From contig NW_008705564.1 in assembly GCF_000186865.1 (NCBI RefSeq), forward strand, positions 1,315,424 to 1,379,423: 64,000 bases of DNA, read 5' to 3'. This stretch comes from Aureococcus anophagefferens (Eukaryota; Sar; Pelagophyceae; Pelagomonadales; Pelagomonadaceae). This document shows positions 46,681 to 56,024 of this stretch, one piece after another (the stretch's first letter is position 1; each line of letters opens with the position of its first letter). Under the pieces are notes generated by a model. It was given only the letters and a program-made list of their open reading frames with translations. It was not told the DNA's origin and ran no database searches. The position numbers and the translations under genes are program-made.

Positions 46681-48349
46681 ATGATGAGCGCACCTAAAAA
46701 GCTCATCATCGCGGCACCGTCGACCTCCCAGTTGGCTGCCGAATGGTTGGGGGCTGCTGAAACGATGAGCTCCTATGGGGAGGACGACTTCGAGTCGGCG
46801 CCGGAGCCGTCGCCCATGCGCTCGCCCGTGCGCCACGGCGCGTCGCCCTACGGCGACGACGACTTCGAGTCGGCGCCGGAACCGTCGCCGGCGAACAACG
46901 ACGACGACGGCTGGGGCATGGGCGGCGGCTCCGACGCGTCGCGGAGCGCGTCCGACGAGTCGTCCGTGTGGTCCGCGCCGCCGACGCCGAGCAGCGCCGG
47001 GAGCGGGCCGGCCGCGGCCGTGCCCTGGCGGCCGCCGTCGTCGTCCGAGTCCGAGGCGTACTCGTCGTTCGCTTCCGAGTCCGACGACGCGCCGGGCGCG
47101 CCGGCGACGCCCGCGCCCGCGTCGGAGAGCTCCGACGAGGACTACGACGAGTCCTTCGAGGCCGCAGAGTCCGAGGCGCGCCCGCCCCCGGAGGAGGCGG
47201 GCTGGGAGGTCATGGCGCGCGTCGCCGCCAGGGCAGCACAAGAGAGCGAAATTCCCAACTTCAAAGGCTCCGATCTCGGCCATTTTCCACTCGTTTCGGC
47301 TAATTTTTGGACGAGCGATCATCCCTCGGAACGTTCTCGAAGCGTGGATACTAATCTTCTGGAACGCGCGCGCGCGGAACACTCATGTTGAAGCGACGTT
47401 GAATCTCTCTTTTGCTGCCCAGGTCGCTGCGGCCGTCGCGCTGAAGGTCGGCGTCTCGCGGGACGCGGCGCCGACGGCCCCGCCGCCGCGCATCGCCGAC
47501 CTCGACGCGAGCGCCGCGGCCGCCGTCGCGCGCCGGCTCCGCCGCGGCGCGGCGCCGAAGCCGCCGCCGCGCGACGCGCTCGCGCGAGCCGCGGCCTTTT
47601 GCGGGCGCGCCGCGGCGCGCGTCCGGCGGGGCGGGCCCGACCCCGGCCCGCTCCTCTTCCATCCGCACATCGCCGGCGCCGCGGCGCCCATGGACCCGCA
47701 CAAGCGCGCGGCCCTCAAGCGCGTCCGCGTCGGCTACGGTTTCGTGCAGCGCGCGAAGATCGGCGCGATCCGCGCGCGCCTCGGCGCCGCGGAGGACGCG
47801 ACGGACGCCGCGGCGCGCGCCGCCTTCGAGGCGTCGGGGCCCGGGCCGCGGGACGCGACCGCGGGCGCCTTCGTGCGCCGCGCGGCGTCGCGGATCCGCG
47901 CGGAGACGGCGTCGCGGTTTGTCGAGAGCGACGCGTTCGCGGAGCGCGCCGCGGTCCTCGGCGACGGGTCCGCCATGCTCGGCGAGGCCCTCGAGGACTC
48001 GCGGCAACGCGCCGAGGCCCGGGCGGCCGCGGAAAAAGAGGCCGAGCGCGCCGCGGAGGGGCGGCGGCTCGCGGGCGCGGCGGACGAGGAGCCCGAGGAC
48101 CCGCGGCACGCGGCGATCCGGAGGCAGCTCGCGGAGACGCGGCGGCTCGTCCGGAGCTACGAGCGCGACGTCGCCGACGACCCGAAGCGCGCCGCCTTCC
48201 GCGACGGCGTCCGCCACCTCCTCTACCGCGGCGGGGACGCCGTCCCCGCGGAGGACATCGGCCTCAAGCTCGCGCCCTACCGCCTCGGACCCGGCGTGCC
48301 CGAGCTCGCGCTCTCCGTCGACGGGAAGGTGGACCCGCTCCCGGAGTAA
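46681..48349 (+). CDS. Acidic, repeat-bearing protein of unknown function
   Basis: Exons 46681-47220 and 47423-48349 join in phase 0 to encode 488 residues. The N terminus has a duplicated unit (YGEDDFESAPEPSP and YGDDDFESAPEPSP), followed by long Ser/Asp/Glu/Pro-rich disorder (SSDEDYDESFEAAE). After the introner, the C-terminal half is Ala/Arg-rich and helical (RRQLAETRRLVRSYERDVAD), ending in a small beta-like module (APYRLGPGVPELALSVDGK). No family recognised. A second ATG at 46765 opens the repeat region and could also be used. Confidence 0.6.
47229..47422 (+). mobile_element. Family A introner (194 bp)
   Basis: Target duplication GTCGCCGC (47221-47228) and GTCGCTGC (47423-47430), one mismatch. 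Begins CAGGGCAGCACAAGAGAGCG and ends TTTTGCTGCCCAG. The intron 47221-47422 is GT-AG, phase 0. Confidence 0.95.
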
Positions 48350-48356
48350 CCCGTTA

Positions 48357-49006
48357 TTATCGAGGCGGCGGCGGGAAGAGGCTCGTGTAGACGATCCGCC
48401 ACGCGATGATCGTGAGGTACTCGACGACGACCTCGACGGGCGTCGCGCCCAAAGAATGCGCGAGCGTCGCCGGTAGGAGCGTCTGGGGCGCGCAGATGGC
48501 GTACTCGACGCCGAGATTCAGCATGAGCGCGACGGCGGCGGCCTCCACGGGGACCTGCGCGGTTCCGCGTCGGTTTCCTGCGCGCGTCGAAGCGCGCCGA
48601 GACGCGGCCGGGCACGGGCACCTCCCACGTGCTCTCCGGCGCGCGAAACGCTTTGAATATCTTCTCCGCGACGAAAAGGCAGACCGTGAGCCGGCAGCCG
48701 CCTGCGGAGATCGGCGGCGTCGCGGAACGCGCGCGCGCGCGAGGTTTCACGGCACCGGCGCGCGCGGATGCACGCGCCGCCGAGGTCGAGCGTGACGGGG
48801 TCGAGCGGCGCGGCCGTTAGCACGGAGGGGAGCGCCTGCTGGTAGCAGCTCAGGCCCACGAGGCAGGCGGCGTCGCCCACGCGTTTCTTGGTCGGCGAGT
48901 AGCCGTGGACTGAGACCGTTCTCTGGGGTGCGCTGCGTGGTTGCGGTGCTACGAATGCGGACGCGCAAGCAGCTAAACACAGGAGATCGAGACGTGAGGC
49001 GGCCAT
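48357..49006 (-). CDS. Plastid-leader membrane protein, unknown function (three exons)
   Basis: The ATG at 49006 opens LDLLCLAACASAFVAPQPRS, a textbook stramenopile plastid leader with ASA-FVAP. Exon 1 continues GDAACLVGLSCYQQALPSVL to about 48775. An internal exon (CRLTVCLFVAEKIFKAF, then VPGRVSARFD) ends near 48590. The last exon (VPVEAAAVALMLNLGVEYAI to SLFPPPPR, stop at 48357) contains two hydrophobic helices. Exact splice ends for intron 1 are uncertain (a GC donor is likely). A plastid membrane protein is inferred from the leader and helices; no family is recognised. It is convergent with the preceding gene, 7 bp between stops. Confidence 0.55.
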
Positions 49007-49133
49007 CGGCTCATGCATATTTGGAGCGGCATCATCAACATTGTGAAGTGCATTATCTTGCATTGCAGCAAGGCATGGGCAGGCAAAGACCAGTGTGATT
49101 CCTAGCTACGACGTCGTGTGGGGCAGCTAGAGG

Positions 49134-50977
49134 ATGACCGGCGGCTCCTACGACGTCGTCGTCGACGAGCGCCCGGCGGAAGCCCCCGCGGCGCCGTCGC
49201 CGCGCGTCGTCGAGCTCGCCGGCCTCAACGGCGCGACGCCGCTCGAGGCGCTGACGCTGCGCGCGCGCCGCGACGGCCGGGACGTCGGCGCGCTCGTCGC
49301 CCACATCTTCGTCGCGCTGCGCGTGCGGCGCGACGAGGCCCGGGACGTCTGCCGCATCTGCCTCGGCGCGGGCCTCGTGCGGTCCGCGGACGACGACGAC
49401 GACGGAGGCGAGAAGCTCCTGCGCGACTGCTGCGGCTGCCGGGGCAGCATGTGCGCGGTCCACGGGAGCTGCCTCGTCGCGTGGTGGAAGGCCCGGGGCG
49501 CGCCGACGGACCTCGCGTGCCCGACGTGCAAGAAGCCCTACGCGAACGAGGCCGGCCTGCTGCTGTCGCGGAAGCTCGTCGCGCGCCGGCGCGCCGAGGA
49601 CGAGCGGCGCGTCGCCGCCAAGGCCCCGGAGACGCCCCAGGCCCTGCTGTCGCGGAAGCACGCGGCGATCACGGAGGCGACGCACCTCTGGCGCAACGGC
49701 CAGTTCGACGAGGCGTCGCGGGGCTTCGAGAGCGCGCTCGCGGCCATGGCGGCCGAGCACGGCGGCCGCGACGACGCGCTCCGGGGCGACATCTACGCCG
49801 TGACGGCGACGCTGAACCTGGCTTTGGTCGACCTCGCCCTGAACCGCCTCGAGGCCGCGGAGCGGCGCGCGCGCTGGGCCCAGTCCGCGCTCGTCGCGCT
49901 GGGATCGCCCCACGCGCTGAGGAGCTCGCACAATTTGGCGATGATCCTCGACGAGCGCGGGCGCGCGCCGGAGGCCTGCGCGCTCTACGAGGGCGTGCTC
50001 CGCGAGCGGCGCGCGACGCTCGGCGCGGACCACGTCGACAGCCTCCGCACGGCCTGCGACCTCCGGGGCGGGAAAAGGGCGCGAAGTTCCCGACTTCACA
50101 GGCTCCGAGCTCGGTCGTTGTTCACTCGTTTCGGCTGATGTTTGGACGAGCGATCATCCCTCGGAGCGCTCTCGACGCGTGGATGCTGTTTCTGGAACGC
50201 GCGGAACACGCACGTCGAAGCGACGTCGCATCACCCTGTTCCCGCCCAGGCAACCTCGGCCTGTCGTACGCGCGGCTCCGGGACCACGCGGCCGCGGAGG
50301 CCATGCTGCGCGAGACGCTCGGCGCCGCGCGGCGCACGCTCGGCGACGGCGACGCGCTGACGCTCGCGTCGGTGCACAACCTCAGCGAGGCGCTCGTCGG
50401 CTCGGGCGACGCTGCGAAGCTGCCCGAGGCGCGGAAGCTCGCCGCGGAGGCCCTGGACCGGCGGCGGCGCGTGTTGGGCGAGACCCACCTCCACACGCTA
50501 CGCTCCGCGCTCGACCTCGCGCTCCTGCTGAAGCGCGACCCGGACGGCGACGACGCCGAGGCGACGGCGCTGCTGACGCGCGCCGCGGCCGGCTACGCGG
50601 CGGCGCTCGGGTCGGACCACCCGCGGACGACGCACGCGCGGTCCATCCTGGACGCGTGGACGGCGACGGAGGCGCCCGAGGTCGTCGTCGCGGCCGCGCG
50701 CAAGGCCCGGGTCGCCAGGGACGCGGATCGCGAGCACGTCGCGCTCGTCGACCGCGTCGACGTCCCCGACGGCGCGGACCGCGCCGCGCTCCTGGGCGCG
50801 CTCGGCGACGCGCTCGCCGCGCGCGGCGTCGCCTCCCTCGTGTTCCCGCTGCGGGAGTCGGACCCGCTCGCGGCCGCGGCCCTCGCGACGGACGCCTCCT
50901 CCGTCGTCGGCGTCGCGACGCTCGACGACGACGGCCGGACCTTCGCCTACCGCGTCGACCTCAAGTCCGCCGCGTAA
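49134..50977 (+). CDS. RING-CH (MARCH-type) plus TPR protein, probable E3 ubiquitin ligase
   Basis: Exons 49134-50055 and 50250-50977 total 1,650 bases (549 residues). Residues about 81-140 form a C4HC3 RING-CH finger: VCRICLGAGLV, LLRDCCGCRGSMCAVHGSCL, WW, LACPTCKKPY. RING-CH proteins recruit E2 enzymes to ubiquitylate targets. The finger is followed by kinesin-light-chain-like TPRs (HALRSSHNLAMILDERGRA, DHVDSLRTACNLGLSYARL, LTLASVHNLSEALV, HLHTLRSALDLALLLK), which likely bind clients. There are no transmembrane helices, unlike membrane MARCH proteins. The introner sits inside a TPR helix and its removal rebuilds SLRTACNLGLSYA. Confidence 0.85.
50064..50249 (+). mobile_element. Family A introner (186 bp, CGGGGCGGG end variant)
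   Basis: Target duplication GCGACCTC (50056-50063) and GCAACCTC (50250-50257), one mismatch. Starts CGGGGCGGGAAAAGG and ends TGTTCCCGCCCAG. The intron 50056-50249 is GC-AG, phase 1. Confidence 0.92.
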
Positions 50978-51099
50978 TGTGTGTTGATCTCCGAGGCCGC
51001 GCCGCGTCGTGCGCGTTCGACGCGACGCCGCGCGTCGACCCGTGCGCCGACCGCGCGCCGCGTCCCGACCCGGAGCCGCGGTCATTTTACACGGTGCGC

Positions 51100-51422
51100 C
51101 TATCGCTTCGCTGCGGGCGCGTCCATGACGGACATGGCCGCCGGGTAGAGGTTGCCGACGATCTGCTGCCGGCGGAGCACCTGGAGGTCCACGTGGCCGC
51201 GTTTGATCGCTTCGGTCGCCTCGGCTCCGGTGAGCGACGCGTTCTTCCGGAAGTCCTCGCGCACGCGCCGCACGGCGTAGTGGCGGAAGTTGTATTGCTG
51301 CGGCGGGAGGGGGCGTCGGTGGCGCGCCGCGGGGCGGCGCGCGGCGGGCGCGGGTCGCGTACGTTGACTTTCGTCGCCTCGCGCATCATGGCGCGGTAGA
51401 GGCTGAGCGCCTGGCCGCTCAT
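51100..51422 (-). CDS. LYRM4: ISD11/LYRM4, mitochondrial Fe-S cluster assembly LYR protein
   Basis: 85 residues in two exons (51422-51363 and 51297-51100) with a 65-bp GT-AG intron. ISD11 stabilises the cysteine desulfurase NFS1 in the mitochondrial matrix. The LYR tripeptide is at residues 8-10 (ALSLYRAMMREATK), followed by YNFRHYAVRRVREDFRKNAS, the conserved Arg-rich helix, and LQVLRRQQIVGNLYP near the end. The length is typical of the family. The splice joins KVN to QYN in phase 0. It is divergent from ERGIC3 across 221 bp. Confidence 0.93.
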
Positions 51423-51643
51423 TTTCTTTTGTTTGCTTTTTGTGCTCTTGCGTGTGGTGTACGTGTGTGTATACTCGCTGCGTCGCCTTGCTCGCTCCAG
51501 TCGGCGTCCAGCTCCAGCTGGCTGGATCAGTCGGCCGGCGAAGACGGGCAGAGGCCGAAGTCGCCGAAACCTTGCCGCAAAGCTGCCTCTGGACGGCGCC
51601 AGCGTCGTCGCCCGCCTTGCGCGCCGCGCGCCGTCGAGCCACT

Positions 51644-52861
51644 ATGGCCGACGTCATGGCGAAGCTGCGCAACATGGACATGTACCCAAAGACGAAGGAC
51701 GAGTTCCGCGTGCGCACGATGCAGGGCGGCGTGAGCTCGCTCTTCGCCGTCGTCGTCGCCATCATCTTGGTGCGCAGCGAGCTGAAGCACTCGCTCGCCG
51801 TGTCGACGCACGACCGCTTATTCGTGAACTCGAGCCACGGCGACGGCCTGAGCGTGCGCTTCGAGCTCGAGTTCCCCCGCGCGAACTGCGAGTTGTTGGC
51901 CATCGACGCGAACGACGAGAGCGGCCAGCCGCTCGAGGGCGTGCAGCAGCACGTCATCAAGACGCGGCTGGACACGAACGGCCGGCGCGTGCTCGTGAAC
52001 CGGAAAGCCGCGAACAGCGTGCACAAGGTCGGCGACACGGCCACGTCCGAGGAGCACCTCGCGGCGCCCGACGAAGCGAAGCCCGAGGTTGCCTGCGGCG
52101 ACTGCTACGGCGCGCAGGACGACGAGCGGCCCTGCTGCGCGACCTGCGACGACGTGCGCAGTGCGTACCGGAAGCGCGGCTGGACGTTCCACGAGCACAC
52201 GGTCGCCCAGTGCGCGGGCGAGCTCGCGGAGGCGGCGCTCGACTTGGATTCCGACGAGGGCTGCTCGATCAAGGGCACGCTGGAGCTGCCGGCCGTCTCC
52301 GGCAACTTCCACGTCGCGCCGGGGCGCCACCTCCAGACGTCGGGCCTGTTCAAGGGCATGGACCTCGTCCAGCTGACCTTCGACAAGTTCAACGTGTCGC
52401 ACACGGTGAAGCAGCTGCGCTTCGGCCCCGACGAGCGGAGTCTGGAGCCCGCGCGCGCGTCCAGGAAGGTCGTCGGGCCCGACGTCGACCTGTCGTCGCA
52501 GCTCGACGGCGAGAGCCGGACGCTCGGCGACGGCTACGGCATGCACCAGTACTACCTCAAGGTCGTGCCGACGGTCTACAAGAATCTCGGGGGCAAGACG
52601 CGCGAGCTCTGGCAGTACAGCGTCACGGAGCACGTGCGCCACGTCGCGCCGGGCTCCGGCAAGGGCCTGCCGGGCGTCTTCTTCTTCTACGAGGTGTCGC
52701 CGCTCTGCGCCGAGTTCGTCGAGCGGCGCAACGGCTGGCTCGCGCTGCTCACTGGCCTCGCGGCCATCGTCGGCGGCGTCGCCGCGACGGCCGGCGCCGC
52801 GGACCGCGCGCTCGCCTGGGCCGCGGCCTGCTACAAGGGCGAGCGGGGCATCGCGGCCTAG
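51644..52861 (+). CDS. ERGIC3: ERGIC3/Erv46-type ER-Golgi cargo receptor
   Basis: 405 residues, single exon. Two transmembrane helices near the ends (SSLFAVVVAIILV; WLALLTGLAAIVGGVAAT) flank a large lumenal domain, as in Erv41/46 proteins that cycle between ER and Golgi in COPI/COPII vesicles. The start KLRNMDMYPKTKDEFRVRT matches the family, and a Cys-rich loop (CGDCYGA, CCATCDD) is present as in ERGIC3. GCSIKGTLELPAVSGNFHVA, VNRVAGNFH-like in yeast, is the lumenal signature. The C-terminal tail is short, without an obvious KKXX. Confidence 0.9.
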   Translation: MADVMAKLRNMDMYPKTKDEFRVRTMQGGVSSLFAVVVAIILVRSELKHSLAVSTHDRLFVNSSHGDGLSVRFELEFPRANCELLAIDANDESGQPLEGVQQHVIKTRLDTNGRRVLVNRKAANSVHKVGDTATSEEHLAAPDEAKPEVACGDCYGAQDDERPCCATCDDVRSAYRKRGWTFHEHTVAQCAGELAEAALDLDSDEGCSIKGTLELPAVSGNFHVAPGRHLQTSGLFKGMDLVQLTFDKFNVSHTVKQLRFGPDERSLEPARASRKVVGPDVDLSSQLDGESRTLGDGYGMHQYYLKVVPTVYKNLGGKTRELWQYSVTEHVRHVAPGSGKGLPGVFFFYEVSPLCAEFVERRNGWLALLTGLAAIVGGVAATAGAADRALAWAAACYKGERGIAA

Positions 52862-53763
52862 TACTTAAGGTGCGTGACGCGCGCGCGGCGCGAGCTGAGC
52901 TTGGGGGAGCCCTCCTCCTGGATGCGGCCGATCCACGCGGGGAGCGTGAGCTTGTACGTGTAGGCCGCGACCCGCAAGACGGCCGTCGCGAGGAAGCCCG
53001 TCGCCGCGACGCAGTTCGGGTAGTCCGGGAACCGCGGCGCGAGGGCCACGTAGACGAGGGCGCCGACGAGGGCCGTGAAGCCGTAGAGCGACTTGGGCCT
53101 CCCGTGGACGTGCGCGTGCAATATGCGGACGGGCTGCTTCGTGAGCACGTCGCGCATGACGCCCCCGAAGGTCGCGCCCACGAGGCCGAAGACGACGCAG
53201 CAGAGGGGCTGGCACGACTCCTTGAGCGCGATGTCGGCGCTGAGCACCGCGAAGGCGCCTAAACCCAAAGCGTCCGCGAAGCAGAACGCCTCGTGCGCGT
53301 CGTCGCCTCCGAGGTCGCGCTCGATCCGCGGCCAGCAGCAGAAGGTCAGCACGGACGTGAGGAAGATGATCTGCAGGTACAGCACGTTGCGCATCCAGAA
53401 GACGGGCACGCGGCCCAGGAGCACGTCGCGCGTCGTGCCGCCGCCGACGCACGTGAATAAGGCGATGACCGCCGCGCCGAGCACGTCCATCTCGTTGCGC
53501 GCCGCCTGGATCGTGCCGGAGAAGGCGAAGACGGCCGTGCCGAAGAAGTCGAGGAAGATGAGGGCGTCGAAGGTGTTGTAGCCGCCGCGCAACCGGGCCA
53601 GCGCGGCGCGGCGCGGGGGCGGGGCGCGGCGCCGGGAGTGTGCCGACGTCGCCGGCGCGCCCGTGCGCCACGATTTCGTCGCGAGCGACCGCCGGCCCAG
53701 CGCCGACGTCGCGGCGACGCAGGCGAAGCACCACAGGAGTGCGCGGCGCGGCGAGGACACCAT
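52858..53763 (-). CDS. UPF0126/glycine-transporter-domain membrane protein
   Basis: 301 residues. Two copies of the UPF0126 (TRIC-like trimeric channel) repeat: FLDFFGTAVFAFSGTIQAA ... CVGGGTTRDVLLGRVPVFW, and DALGLGAFAVLSADIAL ... GGVMRDVLTKQPVRIL. Seven helices are predicted. Bacterial members have been linked to glycine uptake; whether that holds here is unknown. The leader LLWCFACVAATSALGRRS suggests organelle targeting, possibly the plastid. The stop codon overlaps that of ERGIC3 within a CTAG (52858-52861). Confidence 0.8.
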   Translation of the reverse strand: MVSSPRRALLWCFACVAATSALGRRSLATKSWRTGAPATSAHSRRRAPPPRRAALARLRGGYNTFDALIFLDFFGTAVFAFSGTIQAARNEMDVLGAAVIALFTCVGGGTTRDVLLGRVPVFWMRNVLYLQIIFLTSVLTFCCWPRIERDLGGDDAHEAFCFADALGLGAFAVLSADIALKESCQPLCCVVFGLVGATFGGVMRDVLTKQPVRILHAHVHGRPKSLYGFTALVGALVYVALAPRFPDYPNCVAATGFLATAVLRVAAYTYKLTLPAWIGRIQEEGSPKLSSRRARVTHLKY

Positions 53764-53931
53764 CGGGCCGACCTGGACACTATCGCGCGTGACGAGATCG
53801 CCTCAACATTTGACGGTAACCAACCAGATGTTTGCCTCTCCGGAGCGAGATCTTTTGTCTTTACGGGGAGAAACAAACGGGCTAATATTTTTTCGATTCG
53901 AGGGTGAGTGTGGCGGCATAGAAGCATCGCC

Positions 53932-53988
53932 GAGTTCCAAAAAAGGCAACGAGTTCCAAAAAAGGCAACGAGTTCCAAAAAAGGCAAC
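53932..53988. repeat. 19-bp tandem repeat, three copies
   Basis: GAGTTCCAAAAAAGGCAAC occurs three times head to tail (53932-53950, 53951-53969, 53970-53988) with no mismatch, in the interval between the UPF0126 start (53763) and the kinase stop (54054). The rest of this interval is AT-richer than average and holds no recognised gene. Confidence 0.95.
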
Positions 53989-54053
53989 GGGTGGCGGCCC
54001 GCGCGCTCCGCGCGCGCTCCGACTGTCGGGGGTAACATGCGACCGCGGTCGAC

Positions 54054-55641
54054 CTAGATCCAGTCGACGTTCGCGTTGGCGACGGTGACGACCGGGGGCT
54101 CGTCCTTGGCCGGCGTGACGATGGCCGGGAGCGGTGCGTCGACCTTGGCGTCGTCCACGACCTCGACGGCGACCTCGACGGGCGACGGCGGCGCGGCGGT
54201 CCCCGGCGCGTCCGTCTCGGGGAGCTCCGCGGACCTGGGCAGCACAAGGGTGATTCAACGTCGCTTCAACGTGAGTGTTCCGCGCGCGCGCGTTCCGGGA
54301 AAAGCATCCACGCTTCGAGACCGTTCCAAGAGATGATCGCTCGTCCAAAATCAGCCGAAACGAGTGGAAAATGGCCGAGATCGGAGCCTTTGAAGTTGGG
54401 AATTTCGCTCTCTTGTGCTGCCCTGCCGCGGACGCGGCGCCGTCGGCGTTCGGCGCGGGCGCGGGCGCGAGGTGGTTGTGCTCCGTGCCCGGCACGAGGA
54501 CGGACCCCGCGGCGGCCCGCAGCGAGCTCCGGCCGCCGACGCGGCGCCGCCGCTCCGGCGGCGGCGGCGCGGCGCCGAGCGGCAGCGCCGCGCCGCCGCC
54601 GTCGATCGTGAGGCGGAGGAGCTGGTACTTGCCGTCCTCGCTCAGCTTGAGGAGCTCGAACCAGGAGCTCTTGCAGACGACGTCGACCGACGAGCGCCGC
54701 TCGGGCTCGATCTGGAGCAGGAGCTCGAACATCTTGCGCACGGGCTCCGACGGCACGGACTTCGCGGTGCCCAATTTCACGCGCGCGACGGCCTCCGCGA
54801 TGCCGCAGGAGAAGGCGGCGACGTCGCTCAGGGACTCGTAGGGCGGGCACCAGATCGTCTCGAAGACGCGGTGGCCCAGGAACATCTCGACCATGACCGC
54901 GCCCATGGACCACGCGTCCGCGAGCGGGCCGTCGTACCGCTGCCGCATCATGAGCTCGGGCGCGAAGAAGCCCGGCGACCCCACAAAGTCCGTGAGCTTC
55001 GACGACACCTCGATGTCGGCGCAGAGGCCAAAGTCGCAGATCTTGACGATGCCCTTGGTCTCGGACGCCTCGTCCCACTCGTGCGGCTCGCCGACGACCA
55101 AAATGTTCTCGGGCTTGACGTCGCGGTGCGCGACGCCCGCGTTGTGGCAGTGGCGCAGGCCCAATGCTAAGATGCGCATGACCTGCTTGATGATGGGCTC
55201 GGGGCAGCCGTCGGGGTAGCCGTCGAGGAAGGTGAACAGGTCGCGCTCGGCCATCTCCATGACCAGATAAACGCTCGACGGCGAGTGGAGCACGTCGTAG
55301 ATGCGGCAGATGCCCGCGTGGCGGCAGCGGCGCATGGCCAAGACCTCCATGTTCACGCGCCGGATGTTGCGCTTGCTCTTGAGGATGCTGCTGTGGCGCT
55401 GGACCTTGGCCTTGTTGATGACCTTCAACGCGAGCTCGGGCGCGCCGTCGTCGTCGCCGGCCCTGCAGGCGAAGACCGTGGCGAACTCGCCCTCGCCGAG
55501 CTTCCGCGAGACGGCGTACTTGCCCACGGTGGCCGTCACCTGCAGGTCCTCGACGACGGGCGGCAGCTCGGGCTGCGAGCTCCAGGTCGACTCCAGCGCC
55601 GAGTTCTGCGGCGCCTTCTTGTTATCGAAGAGGGCCTGCAT
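54054..55641 (-). CDS. Serine/threonine protein kinase (CAMK-like)
   Basis: Exons 55641-54434 and 54234-54054 total 1,389 bases (462 residues). All kinase landmarks are present: LGEGEFATVFAC (Gly loop), LALKVINK (VAIK Lys), VAHRDVKPENILVV (catalytic loop), VKICDFGLCADI (DFG), DFVGSPGFFAPELM (activation segment) and LADAWSMGAVMVEMFLG. The architecture resembles calcium/calmodulin-dependent kinases; no EF-hand or calmodulin site was identified. The tail is Pro/Ala-rich and disordered, ending in VANANVDWI. The introner is in this tail. The in-frame region upstream of the ATG at 55641 starts only with GTG, so 55641 was preferred. Confidence 0.92.
54235..54425 (-). mobile_element. Family A introner (191 bp) in kinase gene
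   Basis: Identical target duplication GTCCGCGG in gene sense (54433-54426 and 54234-54227). Starts CAGGGCAGCACAAG and ends CTTGTGCTGCCCAG. The intron 54235-54433 is GT-AG, phase 2. This is the cleanest family A copy and defines the terminal repeat. Confidence 0.96.
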
Positions 55642-56024
55642 GGTCCCGAAGCCCGCGGTGGCACCGGCCACCGCCGCGCCGCTCCTCACCGCCGCCGGCC
55701 GGCCCACCGCCGACGCTTAGGCGACGTGTCGCCGGCGGTACTCTTTGTTGACGGCCTGGAATGATCGGACGCGTTTACGGCTGATTTAGAAACAACGGCT
55801 GCTTCTCTGCCTTCCAATCGCAACGGTTAATTTTTCTCTGCTCTTTTCTCTCAACGGACCACAAGGGGTTTCGCAGCGACGGCCTGCGATGGCCGGCCGG
55901 GCTGCCCCGACTCTGGGGCCGGGCGGGGGCTTAGAGGCTGCCCTCCTCCCGCGTTCGCTCCCTCGGGAGGACCCATCCCACCGCCTCCCCGTGGCACCAA
56001 GCACGCACCACCGGGAAGCGACCT
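55642..56024. other. Intergenic, 383 bp, nothing recognised
   Basis: Includes the kinase 5' region and the 3' side of the SAP-like gene. A pyrimidine-rich stretch (CTCTGCTCTTTTCTCTC near 55834) and an in-frame GTG-started extension of the kinase frame (to 55707) were seen; neither is convincing as a feature. Confidence 0.45.
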
